Shown here in pieces: positions 36,887-43,435 of a stretch of 45,786 bases of DNA (positions are counted from its first letter, which is position 1; each line of letters starts with the position of its first letter). The notes beneath the pieces are model-generated. The model did not search any database. It worked only from the letters and a program-made list of their open reading frames with translations, and was not told where the DNA came from. The DNA comes from a virus: IMG/VR virus record IMGVR_UViG_3300010370_000064, positions 1 to 45,786 of that record. One strand, written 5' to 3'. The position numbers were made by a program, and so were the translations under genes.

Positions 36887-38437
36887 TCACCGGAGACACC
36901 TCTGTATGACATCTATAGTGCCGTCAGTATTATAGATATTGACTGCGTATACTTCATCGCTAAATTTTTTACAGATATCTGGTACGGAAGTGTTAATACA
37001 AACAGTACTCCATTGAATTCCTTTCTCGCTTTTTAGCTTATTAAGTCTGTTAATAAAATTCTGGTTTACTTCGCTGTTACCATCTGTTATCATGAGCACG
37101 TCTGCTCTATCGTCCTTACAAGCTTTGTCCACAGCGTGGGCCAAAACAGCATTAAAACTGGTGCCACCCCCTAAAGTCCAGCTACCAACGAAGTCAATTA
37201 ATTTACTGTTCTCCGTTCTATCCCTTGATAGCGTTACTGAACCGTCTATCCGCGTGTCGAATAAATGAATCTGAACTTCACGCTTGTCCTTTAAAGCTTC
37301 TTCCGCAATTACAAACGCGATAGCTTTGCTCCACGTCTCAGCCTCACCCCCCATTGACCCTGAAACGTCAACGTACATGATGATTGGACCCTTACCGATG
37401 TCCTTACGGGAGGAGGTATAGTCCTTTGTCAGCAGGGTTTTGTAGGAGTACTTAAGGGCAAACAGAGCCTTCCCCTCTTCGGACGCAGCAAGGCTTAGTT
37501 CCGTGGGGAAAGCCTGGACGATGTTGTTGTCGAACTTAGCTCCAGTAATTGATTCGTAATTATCTCTTACCTTCCGGGCTTTTTTCCTTTCCTGCCAGAT
37601 TTTACGGAGAGCCCCTAGTTTTTTTGCTAGATTTTTTAGCTCCTTGTTTTTGGATAATTTATTTGCTAGGTCTCTTTTGCTTTTAAGGTCCTGCCTGTGG
37701 GAACCTATTCCGGGCTGAGAGCCGAACAAAGCACTCATCTCACTCTCAGTATTTTTGGAATCTTCATTTGCTTTATCTACAATACTATTTGATTGCGCTT
37801 GTATAATCGTCTTAGCTTTACCCATTGCCTCGATTATCTTCTGGCCTAGTTCTTTTCCTTCTTTCCTAATAGCGTCAGCTTTATCTTGGTTTCCTTCGTC
37901 TATCGCTTTTTTATACTCCTCCCTAAGCTCCTGAAGTTTATCCGCTGATGCTACGAGAAGATCAACGTCAAACTGATTTTGTTCAATAGCTTCTTCGATA
38001 ACTTTCGAGAGATCGTTGAGTATGTTTATTGCGTTGTTGCCGGCTTTAAATTGATCCCCCACGCAATGGCGAAGGAGTTCATTCCACCCCGCCGTCTGTG
38101 TCAGGTCCTCCATGATTGCGTACCATATCCCGTTTTCGGGTTTGTATCCCTCAGGCATCGCTGTAGTATCTCCGTCGCAAACTTTTCGAAAGTACTCTTC
38201 GAAAGAGTTCAAGGATACAAGCCACTTAACATCGTCTCCGTTATAGAGACGTTCGAATATTTCTTTACCGAACCTAGATAGCTGACGAATACTGTAGTGC
38301 TCTGTCAGATACGTAACGAGTGGGCGAGAGTCGCGGATAAAATCCTGCCAAAGGAAATCGGCTAAAGCCGAGCAGTAGAGAGTAAGAGGGTCGTCGCTAG
38401 AAAGACGAACGCCCTCCGTGGATTTAATCGGTTCCAT
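36887..38437 (-). CDS. ViaA-like von Willebrand A domain protein
   Basis: 516 residues. The C-terminal ~200 residues are a VWA domain with an intact MIDAS: D-V-S-G-S in 'GPIIMYVDVSGSMGGEAETWSKAIAFVIAEEAL', T in 'LGGGTSFNAVL', and D in 'VLMITDGNSEV'. The flanking sequence matches E. coli ViaA as I remember it ('GPFIVCVDTSGSMGG...'). The N-terminal ~300 residues are helical, with a Lys/Glu coiled coil and 'LAKKLGALRKIWQERKKARKV', also ViaA-like. It lies 10 bases after the MoxR/RavA-type gene. Such AAA+/VWA pairs act as metal-dependent chaperones or chelatase-like remodelling machines. Confidence 0.82.
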   Translation of the reverse strand: MEPIKSTEGVRLSSDDPLTLYCSALADFLWQDFIRDSRPLVTYLTEHYSIRQLSRFGKEIFERLYNGDDVKWLVSLNSFEEYFRKVCDGDTTAMPEGYKPENGIWYAIMEDLTQTAGWNELLRHCVGDQFKAGNNAINILNDLSKVIEEAIEQNQFDVDLLVASADKLQELREEYKKAIDEGNQDKADAIRKEGKELGQKIIEAMGKAKTIIQAQSNSIVDKANEDSKNTESEMSALFGSQPGIGSHRQDLKSKRDLANKLSKNKELKNLAKKLGALRKIWQERKKARKVRDNYESITGAKFDNNIVQAFPTELSLAASEEGKALFALKYSYKTLLTKDYTSSRKDIGKGPIIMYVDVSGSMGGEAETWSKAIAFVIAEEALKDKREVQIHLFDTRIDGSVTLSRDRTENSKLIDFVGSWTLGGGTSFNAVLAHAVDKACKDDRADVLMITDGNSEVNQNFINRLNKLKSEKGIQWSTVCINTSVPDICKKFSDEVYAVNIYNTDGTIDVIQRCLR

Positions 38438-38447
38438 TTAAGTGTTT

Positions 38448-39638
38448 TTAGTTAGAGATTTCGCTGATTGCTTGGGCCAGAGTGTCGCAATGTGCTTGCA
38501 GATTTCGCTGCAGTTTTACTCCTGTTGATCGAGTTGTGATGTTCATTCTGAAACGAGTACCATCCAAGATTTCCCCCACTTTGTCACGGACTAATTGCAT
38601 ATCCTTATGGTACTTGCGCAGTAAGACCACGTAAGCGTTTAGATCCTCCAGCCCCCTGGCTTTTTGCTTGTGGGCGTTACTGGCGTATTCCGACATTATT
38701 CCTGCAGCGGCTCGCTTAGCGTCATTAAACACACGATCAGCCGTAGGGATTTCTTGCTCTAAAACTTCGTTAATTGTGTTTTGATCGTCTGGTGTTTGAT
38801 ACACAATGTGCACAATACTATTATGCAGATGTTCAGGGTACAGTTCGTCATCACCTTGAACGATTGCCCACGCCTTCAAAAATTTAAGGATTTGTACGCG
38901 CCTTCGATCACTGACGGATATGTTTCGGCTTGCCAGCGCATCCCAGACATTACTAAATCGATCTAGGAATTCCTCAGATACCTGAAGTTCCGCAGCTAAA
39001 TCTTGAAGTTGATTGAGTTCGTTCAAGGTAAGGTGAACATCCACTTTGGGCCTCTCGCTCATACCAAGAGCCCACTCATCAAGCTTGCGCTTTGATGTTG
39101 GTTTCTTTAAGAAATTAACCGTGGGCCTAAAAAGAAATCTATCGGCAAAAGCTTGCAACGATTCTTCGTCTGGCCAACTGTTTGTTGCGGCAACGATTGA
39201 CTGAATAGGTGTTTCGATAACATCCTTACCGTTGTTAAATGTCCTTTCGTTTAAGAGCGTAAGAAGTGAATTAAGGATCGCGGAGCTACCTCGGAATAGC
39301 TCATCTAAAAATCCGATGTGTGCACTTGGGAGATAACCATCAACGTCTCGGGTATATTCATCCTTTAGAAGTTTCGTCACTGCAACCGGACCAAACACTT
39401 CAGATGGATCTGTTGTGGGCGTTAAAAGATATCCGAAGTAATTTGTGTTCTCTATACCCTTACACATGCTACGAACCAAATCAGACTTCCCTGTCCCCGG
39501 AGCCCCGAGTAAAAAAGCGTTTTGTCTGCTGATTAAAGATGCTAGTAGTCCGTCGATTACGGACTCACGCTCCAAATTTGCAGCGTTGAGGGCACCTCTA
39601 AAGTTTTGAAGTTTTGAGAAAAGAGAATCGCTGATCAT
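38448..39638 (-). CDS. MoxR/RavA-family AAA+ ATPase
   Basis: 396 residues. Walker A is 'LLGAPGTGKSDLVRSM'. 'YLLTPTTDPSEVFGPVAV' and Walker B 'IGFLDELFRGSSAILNSLLTLLNERTFNNG' are MoxR hallmarks (E. coli RavA has '...STPEEVFGPLSI', '[28 protein letters not shown]'). Sensor 1 is 'SIVAATNSWPDE' and an arginine finger region 'FADRFLFRP' follows. The C-terminal ~180 residues are helical. Its downstream partner is the ViaA-like VWA gene. T4-like cyanophages carry genes labelled cobS from the same broad ATPase group; a cobalamin role here is not supported. Confidence 0.88.
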   Translation of the reverse strand: MISDSLFSKLQNFRGALNAANLERESVIDGLLASLISRQNAFLLGAPGTGKSDLVRSMCKGIENTNYFGYLLTPTTDPSEVFGPVAVTKLLKDEYTRDVDGYLPSAHIGFLDELFRGSSAILNSLLTLLNERTFNNGKDVIETPIQSIVAATNSWPDEESLQAFADRFLFRPTVNFLKKPTSKRKLDEWALGMSERPKVDVHLTLNELNQLQDLAAELQVSEEFLDRFSNVWDALASRNISVSDRRRVQILKFLKAWAIVQGDDELYPEHLHNSIVHIVYQTPDDQNTINEVLEQEIPTADRVFNDAKRAAAGIMSEYASNAHKQKARGLEDLNAYVVLLRKYHKDMQLVRDKVGEILDGTRFRMNITTRSTGVKLQRNLQAHCDTLAQAISEISN

Positions 39639-39684
39639 TGTCGTAATGATGATGTTTGCTGTTGCTTACTATTTGTTGATCGGA

Positions 39685-39879
39685 CTAAGGAAGCGGCGGT
39701 GAACTATCTGGCGATCCCGGAGGGTTGACCAGCCCGCAACGGCCCCAGTAACCGCTTTGCGCTAGTGGGTTTTGCCAGCGCCTATCGAATGCGGGATAGC
39801 GCGTGTCTGCATTAACCCAGCGGAAACTGCCGATCTTGCCGGCGTGGCTGCAGACATAGATAAACGGAAACTCGGTCAT
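39685..39879 (-). CDS. Small hypothetical protein, Trp/Pro-rich
   Basis: 64 residues, MTEFPFIYVCSHAGKIGSFR onward, with 'WVNADTRYPAFDRRWQNPLAQSGYWGRCGLVNPPGSP'. Rich in Trp, Pro, Gly and Arg; predicted small beta fold. First of the accessory genes after the MoxR promoter region, noticeably higher in GC than the replication module. No family recognised. Confidence 0.5.
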   Translation of the reverse strand: MTEFPFIYVCSHAGKIGSFRWVNADTRYPAFDRRWQNPLAQSGYWGRCGLVNPPGSPDSSPPLP

Positions 39880-39893
39880 CGGAGTTGATCGGA

Positions 39894-40127
39894 CTACTGG
39901 ATCTGGATCGGCGTGAAAGACAGCTCAAACCACTCACCATCGGTGTTGCAGTACAGCAAGCGGGGCGGCGTTGACTGCTGCCAGAACAGTTGGTTTCGGC
40001 AGTTCGTCTCGGTTTCCCAAGGTGGCATTGGACCGCGACGTAGCTTGAAAACTCCGCCATCAGACATGCTTGGGTGGTTAAGACCGATGCCCTTGGCACC
40101 GTCAAAGCCTGCTTCTTGTGGGTTCAT
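39894..40127 (-). CDS. Small hypothetical protein
   Basis: 77 residues beginning MNPQEAGFDGAKGIGLNHPS with a C-terminal 'PPRLLYCNTDGEWFELSFTPIQIQ'. The ATG overlaps the upstream stop by 4 bases (ATGA). No family recognised, though the last segment looks like a short beta hairpin. It is part of the repeated small-gene array. Confidence 0.5.
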   Translation of the reverse strand: MNPQEAGFDGAKGIGLNHPSMSDGGVFKLRRGPMPPWETETNCRNQLFWQQSTPPRLLYCNTDGEWFELSFTPIQIQ

Positions 40128-40336
40128 AGGGCTTCAAGCTCGTCAGCAATTCTGAGCAGCTCATAGCGGATGCCGTAGCTCTCAAGTTTTTCTGGCACCA
40201 CCTGATCCGCAGCAGCGCGAAGGGCGGCGGCAGTAATCCATCGAGAATCATTGAGCACGTCATCCGGGCCATAGCAGCAAGCGCCATTGGCAGCAGCCAG
40301 TACGGCCTGAGCAGCGGGTGAAAGTTGTTGAGTCAT
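40124..40336 (-). CDS. Small paralogue of the LSPAxQAVLxA...IADELE family
   Basis: 70 residues. 'LSPAAQAVLAA' near the N-terminus, 'AAALRAAADQ' in the centre and 'YELLRIADELEAL' at the end recur in the genes at 40643 and 42022. The three form one family of predicted all-helical small proteins, which I recall from Synechococcus and cyanophage genomes without a known function. Its spacer carries the GTTGATCGGACTACT repeat. Confidence 0.62.
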   Translation of the reverse strand: MTQQLSPAAQAVLAAANGACCYGPDDVLNDSRWITAAALRAAADQVVPEKLESYGIRYELLRIADELEAL

Positions 40337-40348
40337 TAGTTGATCGGA

Positions 40349-40621
40349 CTACTTGCCCCAGCGGGCGAGAACGGCGCGGGCAAAATCAATCTCTGGTTCT
40401 CCACTCCAGCTTCGCTCAACCTCCCTTAACAGCTCATTAAGCTCCTCATCCGTTGGTATCTCCGGGACAGGTTCGGCCAGGGCGGCTGCGTTTAAGAAGC
40501 GATCTGCTCGTTCACGCTGGTACTCGATCTCTTGAAACGCCCAGGTCATTGCATCGACCAGCTCATCCTTAGCGAGATCAGTAATCGGCCTGCCCCTGTA
40601 GACGAGAACAGTGTCAGTCAT
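40349..40621 (-). CDS. Small hypothetical helical protein
   Basis: 90 residues. It starts 'MTDTVLVYRGRPITDLAKDELVDAMTWAFQEIEYQRERADRFL', a beta strand followed by a long helix. It then has an acidic linker 'EPVPEIPTDEELNELLREVERSW' and ends 'FARAVLARWGK'. 'YRGRPITDLAKDELVDAM' resembles small phage proteins with an N-terminal 'y.gkpI.dm..deL..aL' block, of unknown role. It belongs to the leftward accessory array. Confidence 0.58.
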   Translation of the reverse strand: MTDTVLVYRGRPITDLAKDELVDAMTWAFQEIEYQRERADRFLNAAALAEPVPEIPTDEELNELLREVERSWSGEPEIDFARAVLARWGK

Positions 40622-40642
40622 GAGAAATAGAAGTGAGATGGT

Positions 40643-40840
40643 CTACTGGGTTTCAAGCTCATCAGCAATGGTAATAAGGTGCTCAACGCGCACAACACAC
40701 ACTTTGCCCTCGTGTGGGTCGTAAAGGTTTTCACTCTGATCCGCAGCAGCGCGAAGGGCGGCGGCAAGACAGCCTTGGCCTGTGTGGCTGGAACGGAAGG
40801 CGTCCAGCACTGCTTGTGTAGCGGGTGAGAGTTCAGACAT
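40643..40840 (-). CDS. Small paralogue of the LSPAxQAVLxA...IADELE family
   Basis: 65 residues: 'ELSPATQAVLDAF' at the start, 'LAAALRAAADQ' in the centre and 'VEHLITIADELETQ' at the end. This is the same three-block layout as 40124 and 42022, with a different central insert (SSHTGQGC before, SENLYDPHEGK after). Function unknown. Its leader is pyrimidine-rich without a Shine-Dalgarno. Confidence 0.62.
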   Translation of the reverse strand: MSELSPATQAVLDAFRSSHTGQGCLAAALRAAADQSENLYDPHEGKVCVVRVEHLITIADELETQ

Positions 40841-40854
40841 AGAAGTGATGTTGT

Positions 40855-41211
40855 CTAATCGGGCAGGGATTCAAGAGCGCGGCGGATTTGGGACAGGTCG
40901 CATCCCAGGCCGTGCATACCCAGATCTGCATTGAGCGTATCTAGCTGCAGTAGCGCCTTTTCCTTCAAGCTCGGCGGCTTGGGGCGTCTGGCGGCGCGAA
41001 GATCTTCCACAGCCTCGTGTTCGTATTTGAACCACGGTTCGCTGACCAGCCACTCACAGCACGCCTCCAGCTCCTGGTCGGCGCCCCATTGAGCGGCGCG
41101 GGTCATCAGCCAGTCTTCGCGGGCAATGCCACCGTCGCGGCAACGCGGAGCCTGCTCTCGCCACTGCTGCACCAGCTCCGGCGGTGGGGTGATGGGGTGT
41201 TCGTGTGTCAT
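40855..41211 (-). CDS. HPITPPPELVQQW-family small protein
   Basis: 118 residues. The N-terminus 'HEHPITPPPELVQQWREQAP' is followed by 'AAQWGADQELEACCEWL', 'LRAARRPKPPSLKEKALLQL' and a C-terminal 'IRRALESLPD'. I recall this architecture as a multi-copy family in Synechococcus and its phages, of unknown function. Paralogues are at 41231 (short), 41430 and 42300. The last 33 bases are identical to those of 42300-42650, a sign of recent duplication or conversion. Confidence 0.72.
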   Translation of the reverse strand: MTHEHPITPPPELVQQWREQAPRCRDGGIAREDWLMTRAAQWGADQELEACCEWLVSEPWFKYEHEAVEDLRAARRPKPPSLKEKALLQLDTLNADLGMHGLGCDLSQIRRALESLPD

Positions 41212-41230
41212 GGGTGATTAGTGGTAATGA

Positions 41231-41437
41231 CTACTCGGCTTCTGGTTCGTAAGGCTGCGGCACTACGGCGTGCATCGCGTCGAGCAACATCTTTTCGTGC
41301 TGCCCGTAGCCCCACTGGGCAGCGCACCTAGCGACGTACATCTCCTCGGGGCTCACTTCGCCAAGATCGCCGCCGTAATACTCCAGCAGCCACTGGCGCA
41401 CTAGCTCCGGCGGTGGGGTGATGGGGTGGTCAGTCAT
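41231..41437 (-). CDS. Shortened HPITPPPELV-family paralogue
   Basis: 68 residues: 'DHPITPPPELVRQWLLEYYGG' and 'ARCAAQWGYGQHEKMLLDAMH', then it ends without the 'RRPKPPSLKEQA' and 'IRRALE' blocks of the full family. The first ~45 bases are nearly identical to those of 40855 and 41430. It could be a truncated copy or a natural short form, since it keeps an intact frame, start and spacer. Overlaps the upstream paralogue's stop by 8 bases. Confidence 0.65.
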   Translation of the reverse strand: MTDHPITPPPELVRQWLLEYYGGDLGEVSPEEMYVARCAAQWGYGQHEKMLLDAMHAVVPQPYEPEAE

Positions 41438-41783
41438 CGAGTTGCTCCAGTGCGCGGCGGATGGGTTCGGCCATTGCTATTGCTCCCTCCGTGGGGATAA
41501 GAGCAATCAAGCGTTTAAGCTCTGCTTGAGCCTGCTCCTTCAAGCTCGGCGGCTTGGGGCGGCGATAGTTATAGAACTCGGTTACATCCTCTTCTTCCCA
41601 TGCAGCGCACTGTTTGAGGTAGTTGCCACAAGCCAAAAGCTCCTGGTCGGCACCCCATTGGGCGGCTTGAGTAGCAATGTGGCGCTCGTAGGCATTGTTG
41701 ACGGCAGCGTTCGCAGGGGCAGACCTTCTCCACTGCTGCACTAGCTCCGGCGGTGGGGTGATGGGATGTTGTTGTTGTGTCAT
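41430..41783 (-). CDS. HPITPPPELVQQW-family small protein
   Basis: 117 residues with the full set of blocks: 'HPITPPPELVQQWRRSAP', 'ATQAAQWGADQELLACGNYL', 'YRRPKPPSLKEQAQAEL', 'IRRALEQLDD'. Central residues differ from 40855, so the copies are diverging between conserved ends. The start overlaps the upstream gene by 4 bases. Function unknown. Confidence 0.72.
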   Translation of the reverse strand: MTQQQHPITPPPELVQQWRRSAPANAAVNNAYERHIATQAAQWGADQELLACGNYLKQCAAWEEEDVTEFYNYRRPKPPSLKEQAQAELKRLIALIPTEGAIAMAEPIRRALEQLDD

Positions 41784-42001
41784 GGGTACATCTCCATTGC
41801 TTGATCAATCAGATCATCAAAGTGCTCAATGCCGTTAAAGCCTGTTCCATTGACATCAAGCTGATGAGATGGATAGTACTTTTCACCTGTATCTGTTTTA
41901 GTCCACGGAGGGCCGTAAATTTTGTTGGTACGAATCGCTAGATTTTTTTGCGCTTTTATCCAGCGGTAACGAGCTGCGTCTTGTGCGTCGGTGTTATCCA
42001 T
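41780..42001 (-). CDS. Small 'DAARYRWIK' family protein
   Basis: 73 residues opening 'DNTDAQDAARYRWIKAQK', a common N-terminal signature of small phage proteins (D-A-x-R-Y-R-x-L). It continues 'YGPPWTKTDTGEKYYPSHQLDVNGTGFNGIEHFDDLIDQAMEMYP', where the C-terminal 'DDLIDQAME' matches the family's 'l...ID.A..'. Function unknown. It is inserted between HPITPPPEL and LSPxT paralogues. Confidence 0.65.
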   Translation of the reverse strand: MDNTDAQDAARYRWIKAQKNLAIRTNKIYGPPWTKTDTGEKYYPSHQLDVNGTGFNGIEHFDDLIDQAMEMYP

Positions 42002-42021
42002 TGGGTGATTAGTGGTAATGA

Positions 42022-42282
42022 CTACTGGGCTTCAAGCTGCTCTGCGGTCAACGCATCCAATTCGTCGGCAACAGCGTAAATGTCATCAACATCAATCACC
42101 AAGCTGTACCAGCCTTCGCCGGTCGCTTCGTAGGCATTTCCACCGACTAAGCCGCGAAGTGCAGCGGCGATTAACGGAGCCATCTCAAGAGCAAATCCCG
42201 GCAACCCTTCAGGCGGGACGTCGTACCGCTTCAACGTCACCGCCGTCAAAACCTCTTTCGTTTCTGGTGATAGTTCTTTCAT
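42022..42282 (-). CDS. Small LSPxTxxVLxA...VADELD family protein
   Basis: 86 residues. 'ELSPETKEVLTAV' at the start, 'PLIAAALRGLV' in the middle, and 'YSLVIDVDDIYAVADELDALTAEQLEAQ' at the end. It is the most diverged of three paralogues (40124, 40643). The expanded centre suggests it is the older copy. Function unknown. Confidence 0.6.
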   Translation of the reverse strand: MKELSPETKEVLTAVTLKRYDVPPEGLPGFALEMAPLIAAALRGLVGGNAYEATGEGWYSLVIDVDDIYAVADELDALTAEQLEAQ

Positions 42283-42299
42283 GGTGGTAGTGAGGTGGA

Positions 42300-42650
42300 C
42301 TAATCGGGCAGGGATTCAAGAGCGCGGCGGATAATTTCCACATCGTATTCTTCATCTTCTGCCGAATCGTGTCCATCCGTGTTCATAAACCTGAGCCAAG
42401 CTTGTTTAGCTTGGTCCTTAAGGCTTGCAGACTTAGGGCGGCGGAAAAAGCGAAGATCGGGAATTTTGCGCATACTTAAAGGTTGGCTTGCCAGCCACTC
42501 ACAGCAAGCCTCCAGCTCCTGATCAGCGCCCCAGCGGGCGGCTTGGGTGGCGACATAAAACTCCCGGCTAAACGGATCAGTTAAGGGGCAATCGCAGGAC
42601 CACTCTTGCGTTAGCTCAGGCGGCGGAGTAATTGGGTGTTCTTGAGTCAT
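42300..42650 (-). CDS. HPITPPPELTQEW-family small protein
   Basis: 116 residues, 'EHPITPPPELTQEWSCDCPL', 'ATQAARWGADQELEACCEWL', 'FRRPKSASLKDQAKQAWL', 'IRRALESLPD'. The 5' part is diverged at DNA level from the other copies, but the final 33 bases (42300-42332) match 40855-40887 exactly. This points to gene conversion at the 3' end. Function unknown. Confidence 0.72.
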   Translation of the reverse strand: MTQEHPITPPPELTQEWSCDCPLTDPFSREFYVATQAARWGADQELEACCEWLASQPLSMRKIPDLRFFRRPKSASLKDQAKQAWLRFMNTDGHDSAEDEEYDVEIIRRALESLPD

Positions 42651-42675
42651 TGTTGAACCTCGTAGTGTGTAGAAC

Positions 42676-43071
42676 TTACGAACCCATCGCCAGTTGTAAA
42701 TGAGCGGCCAAGATGTGCTTACAGCAGGGCTCCTGACCGCGCTCCATCATGAAGTGGGCATCAGTGCAAGTGCAGCTCCACTTTCCTTCAATGCCCTTTG
42801 CATAGGCACCAGTGCGGATGACGGTGTGGGCGTCAGTGTTGGTGGTGGGATCAAACACCATCCACACATTGTTGGCGATATATCGGGCATGACAAGCTTG
42901 AGCACGAGCCATGCGCTGCTTGGCTTCCCAGGAATCAAACACCTTCCGGCTCATGAAGCGAGGGCCGCGCTCGGTGCGGATGACCACGCAGTGCTGCAGC
43001 ACATTGAGCACTGTGATGCCAAGGGCCTCTTGGGCCTTCTTGGTGACGCGGTGATGGGCAGTTGTTGTCAT
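42676..43071 (-). CDS. SWIM zinc-finger protein
   Basis: 131 residues. The C-terminal 'WSCTCTDAHFMMERGQEPCCKHILAAHL' is a SWIM finger (C-x-C-x(n)-C-x-H). SWIM domains bind DNA or proteins and occur in Swi2/Snf2 partners, MuDR transposases and recombination proteins. The preceding 'HARYIANNVWMVFDPTTNTDAHTVIRTGAYAKGIEGK' looks like a small beta domain. A role in host takeover or recombination is open. It heads the 43.1-39.7 kb leftward unit. Confidence 0.78.
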   Translation of the reverse strand: MTTTAHHRVTKKAQEALGITVLNVLQHCVVIRTERGPRFMSRKVFDSWEAKQRMARAQACHARYIANNVWMVFDPTTNTDAHTVIRTGAYAKGIEGKWSCTCTDAHFMMERGQEPCCKHILAAHLQLAMGS

Positions 43072-43182
43072 GGTATTCCAGGGGGGTGCCCTCGCGGGCG
43101 GAATGGTAAGGCGATGAAGGAGTGAACGACGAGCGAACGTCGTGACTGAATGAATCGCCTGTGCCTAGGACTATAGGGTATG

Positions 43183-43208
43183 AAAAAGGCCCCGTCAAGC
43201 GGGGCCTT
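43183..43208 (-). terminator. Strong hairpin terminator
   Basis: On the leftward strand AAGGCCCCG-cttga-CGGGGCCTT is followed by TTT (five U's counting the last stem pairs). It sits 22 bases after the stop of the small secreted-protein gene at 43230 and separates that unit from the SWIM gene. Confidence 0.85.
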
Positions 43209-43229
43209 GAACATTCCGCGAGCAAGCTA

Positions 43230-43412
43230 TCACGGCTTAAGCGGCTCCACGGGAAAGCCGTTGGCAATGCGGCAATACCGTTCAGGATGGAGCTTCTGGC
43301 ACTTCGCCAAACCTTGGTGGTTTGGCTGCACTTGTGGAGCTGCAAACACGGCAAATGCACCTAGGCCAAAGACGGTGAGCAGCAGGCTCAGAGAAGCAAG
43401 ACGGTCAAGCAT
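43230..43412 (-). CDS. Small secreted protein with signal peptide
   Basis: 60 residues from 'MLDRLASLSLLLTVFGLGAFA'; the frame continues upstream to 43454 but would overlap RlpA. A signal peptide (hydrophobic 6-22, cleavage near 'VFA-AP') precedes a short mature part 'VQPNHQGLAKCQKLHPERYCRIANGFPVEPLKP' with two cysteines that could form a disulfide. Downstream of the RlpA-like gene in one transcript that ends at the 43183 terminator. Possible periplasmic partner of RlpA (inference). Confidence 0.58.
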   Translation of the reverse strand: MLDRLASLSLLLTVFGLGAFAVFAAPQVQPNHQGLAKCQKLHPERYCRIANGFPVEPLKP

Positions 43413-43435
43413 GGTTCCAGGAGGGGGTGAGCTAA

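Larger units (their letters stand above)
39675..40353. repeat. Three copies of GTTGATCGGACTA at successive gene ends
   Basis: GTTGATCGGACTA occurs at 39675-39687, 39884-39896 and 40339-40351; the last two extend to GTTGATCGGACTACT. Each copy contains, on the minus strand, the TAG stop of a small gene (39685, 39894, 40349) and the first part of the spacer that follows. None contains a Shine-Dalgarno. The repeats suggest that gene plus spacer units were duplicated. Confidence 0.8.
41212..42026. repeat. Two identical 24-base intergenic repeats
   Basis: The 24 bases at 41212-41235 (starting GGGTGATTAGTGG) recur exactly at 42003-42026. Each spans a gene's TAG stop and the spacer up to the next ATG, but the flanking genes are from different families (41231 is HPITPPPEL; 42022 is LSPxT). 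The spacer therefore moved independently of the gene family, or was part of a larger recombined unit. Confidence 0.8.

Noticed and set aside
38448-39638. Cobalamin-biosynthesis CobS assignment for the AAA+ gene
   Set aside because: Similarity is to the RavA branch of MoxR (EVFGP..., FLDEL...ILN.LL..LNER) and its neighbour is ViaA-like, so a cobaltochelatase role is not supported.
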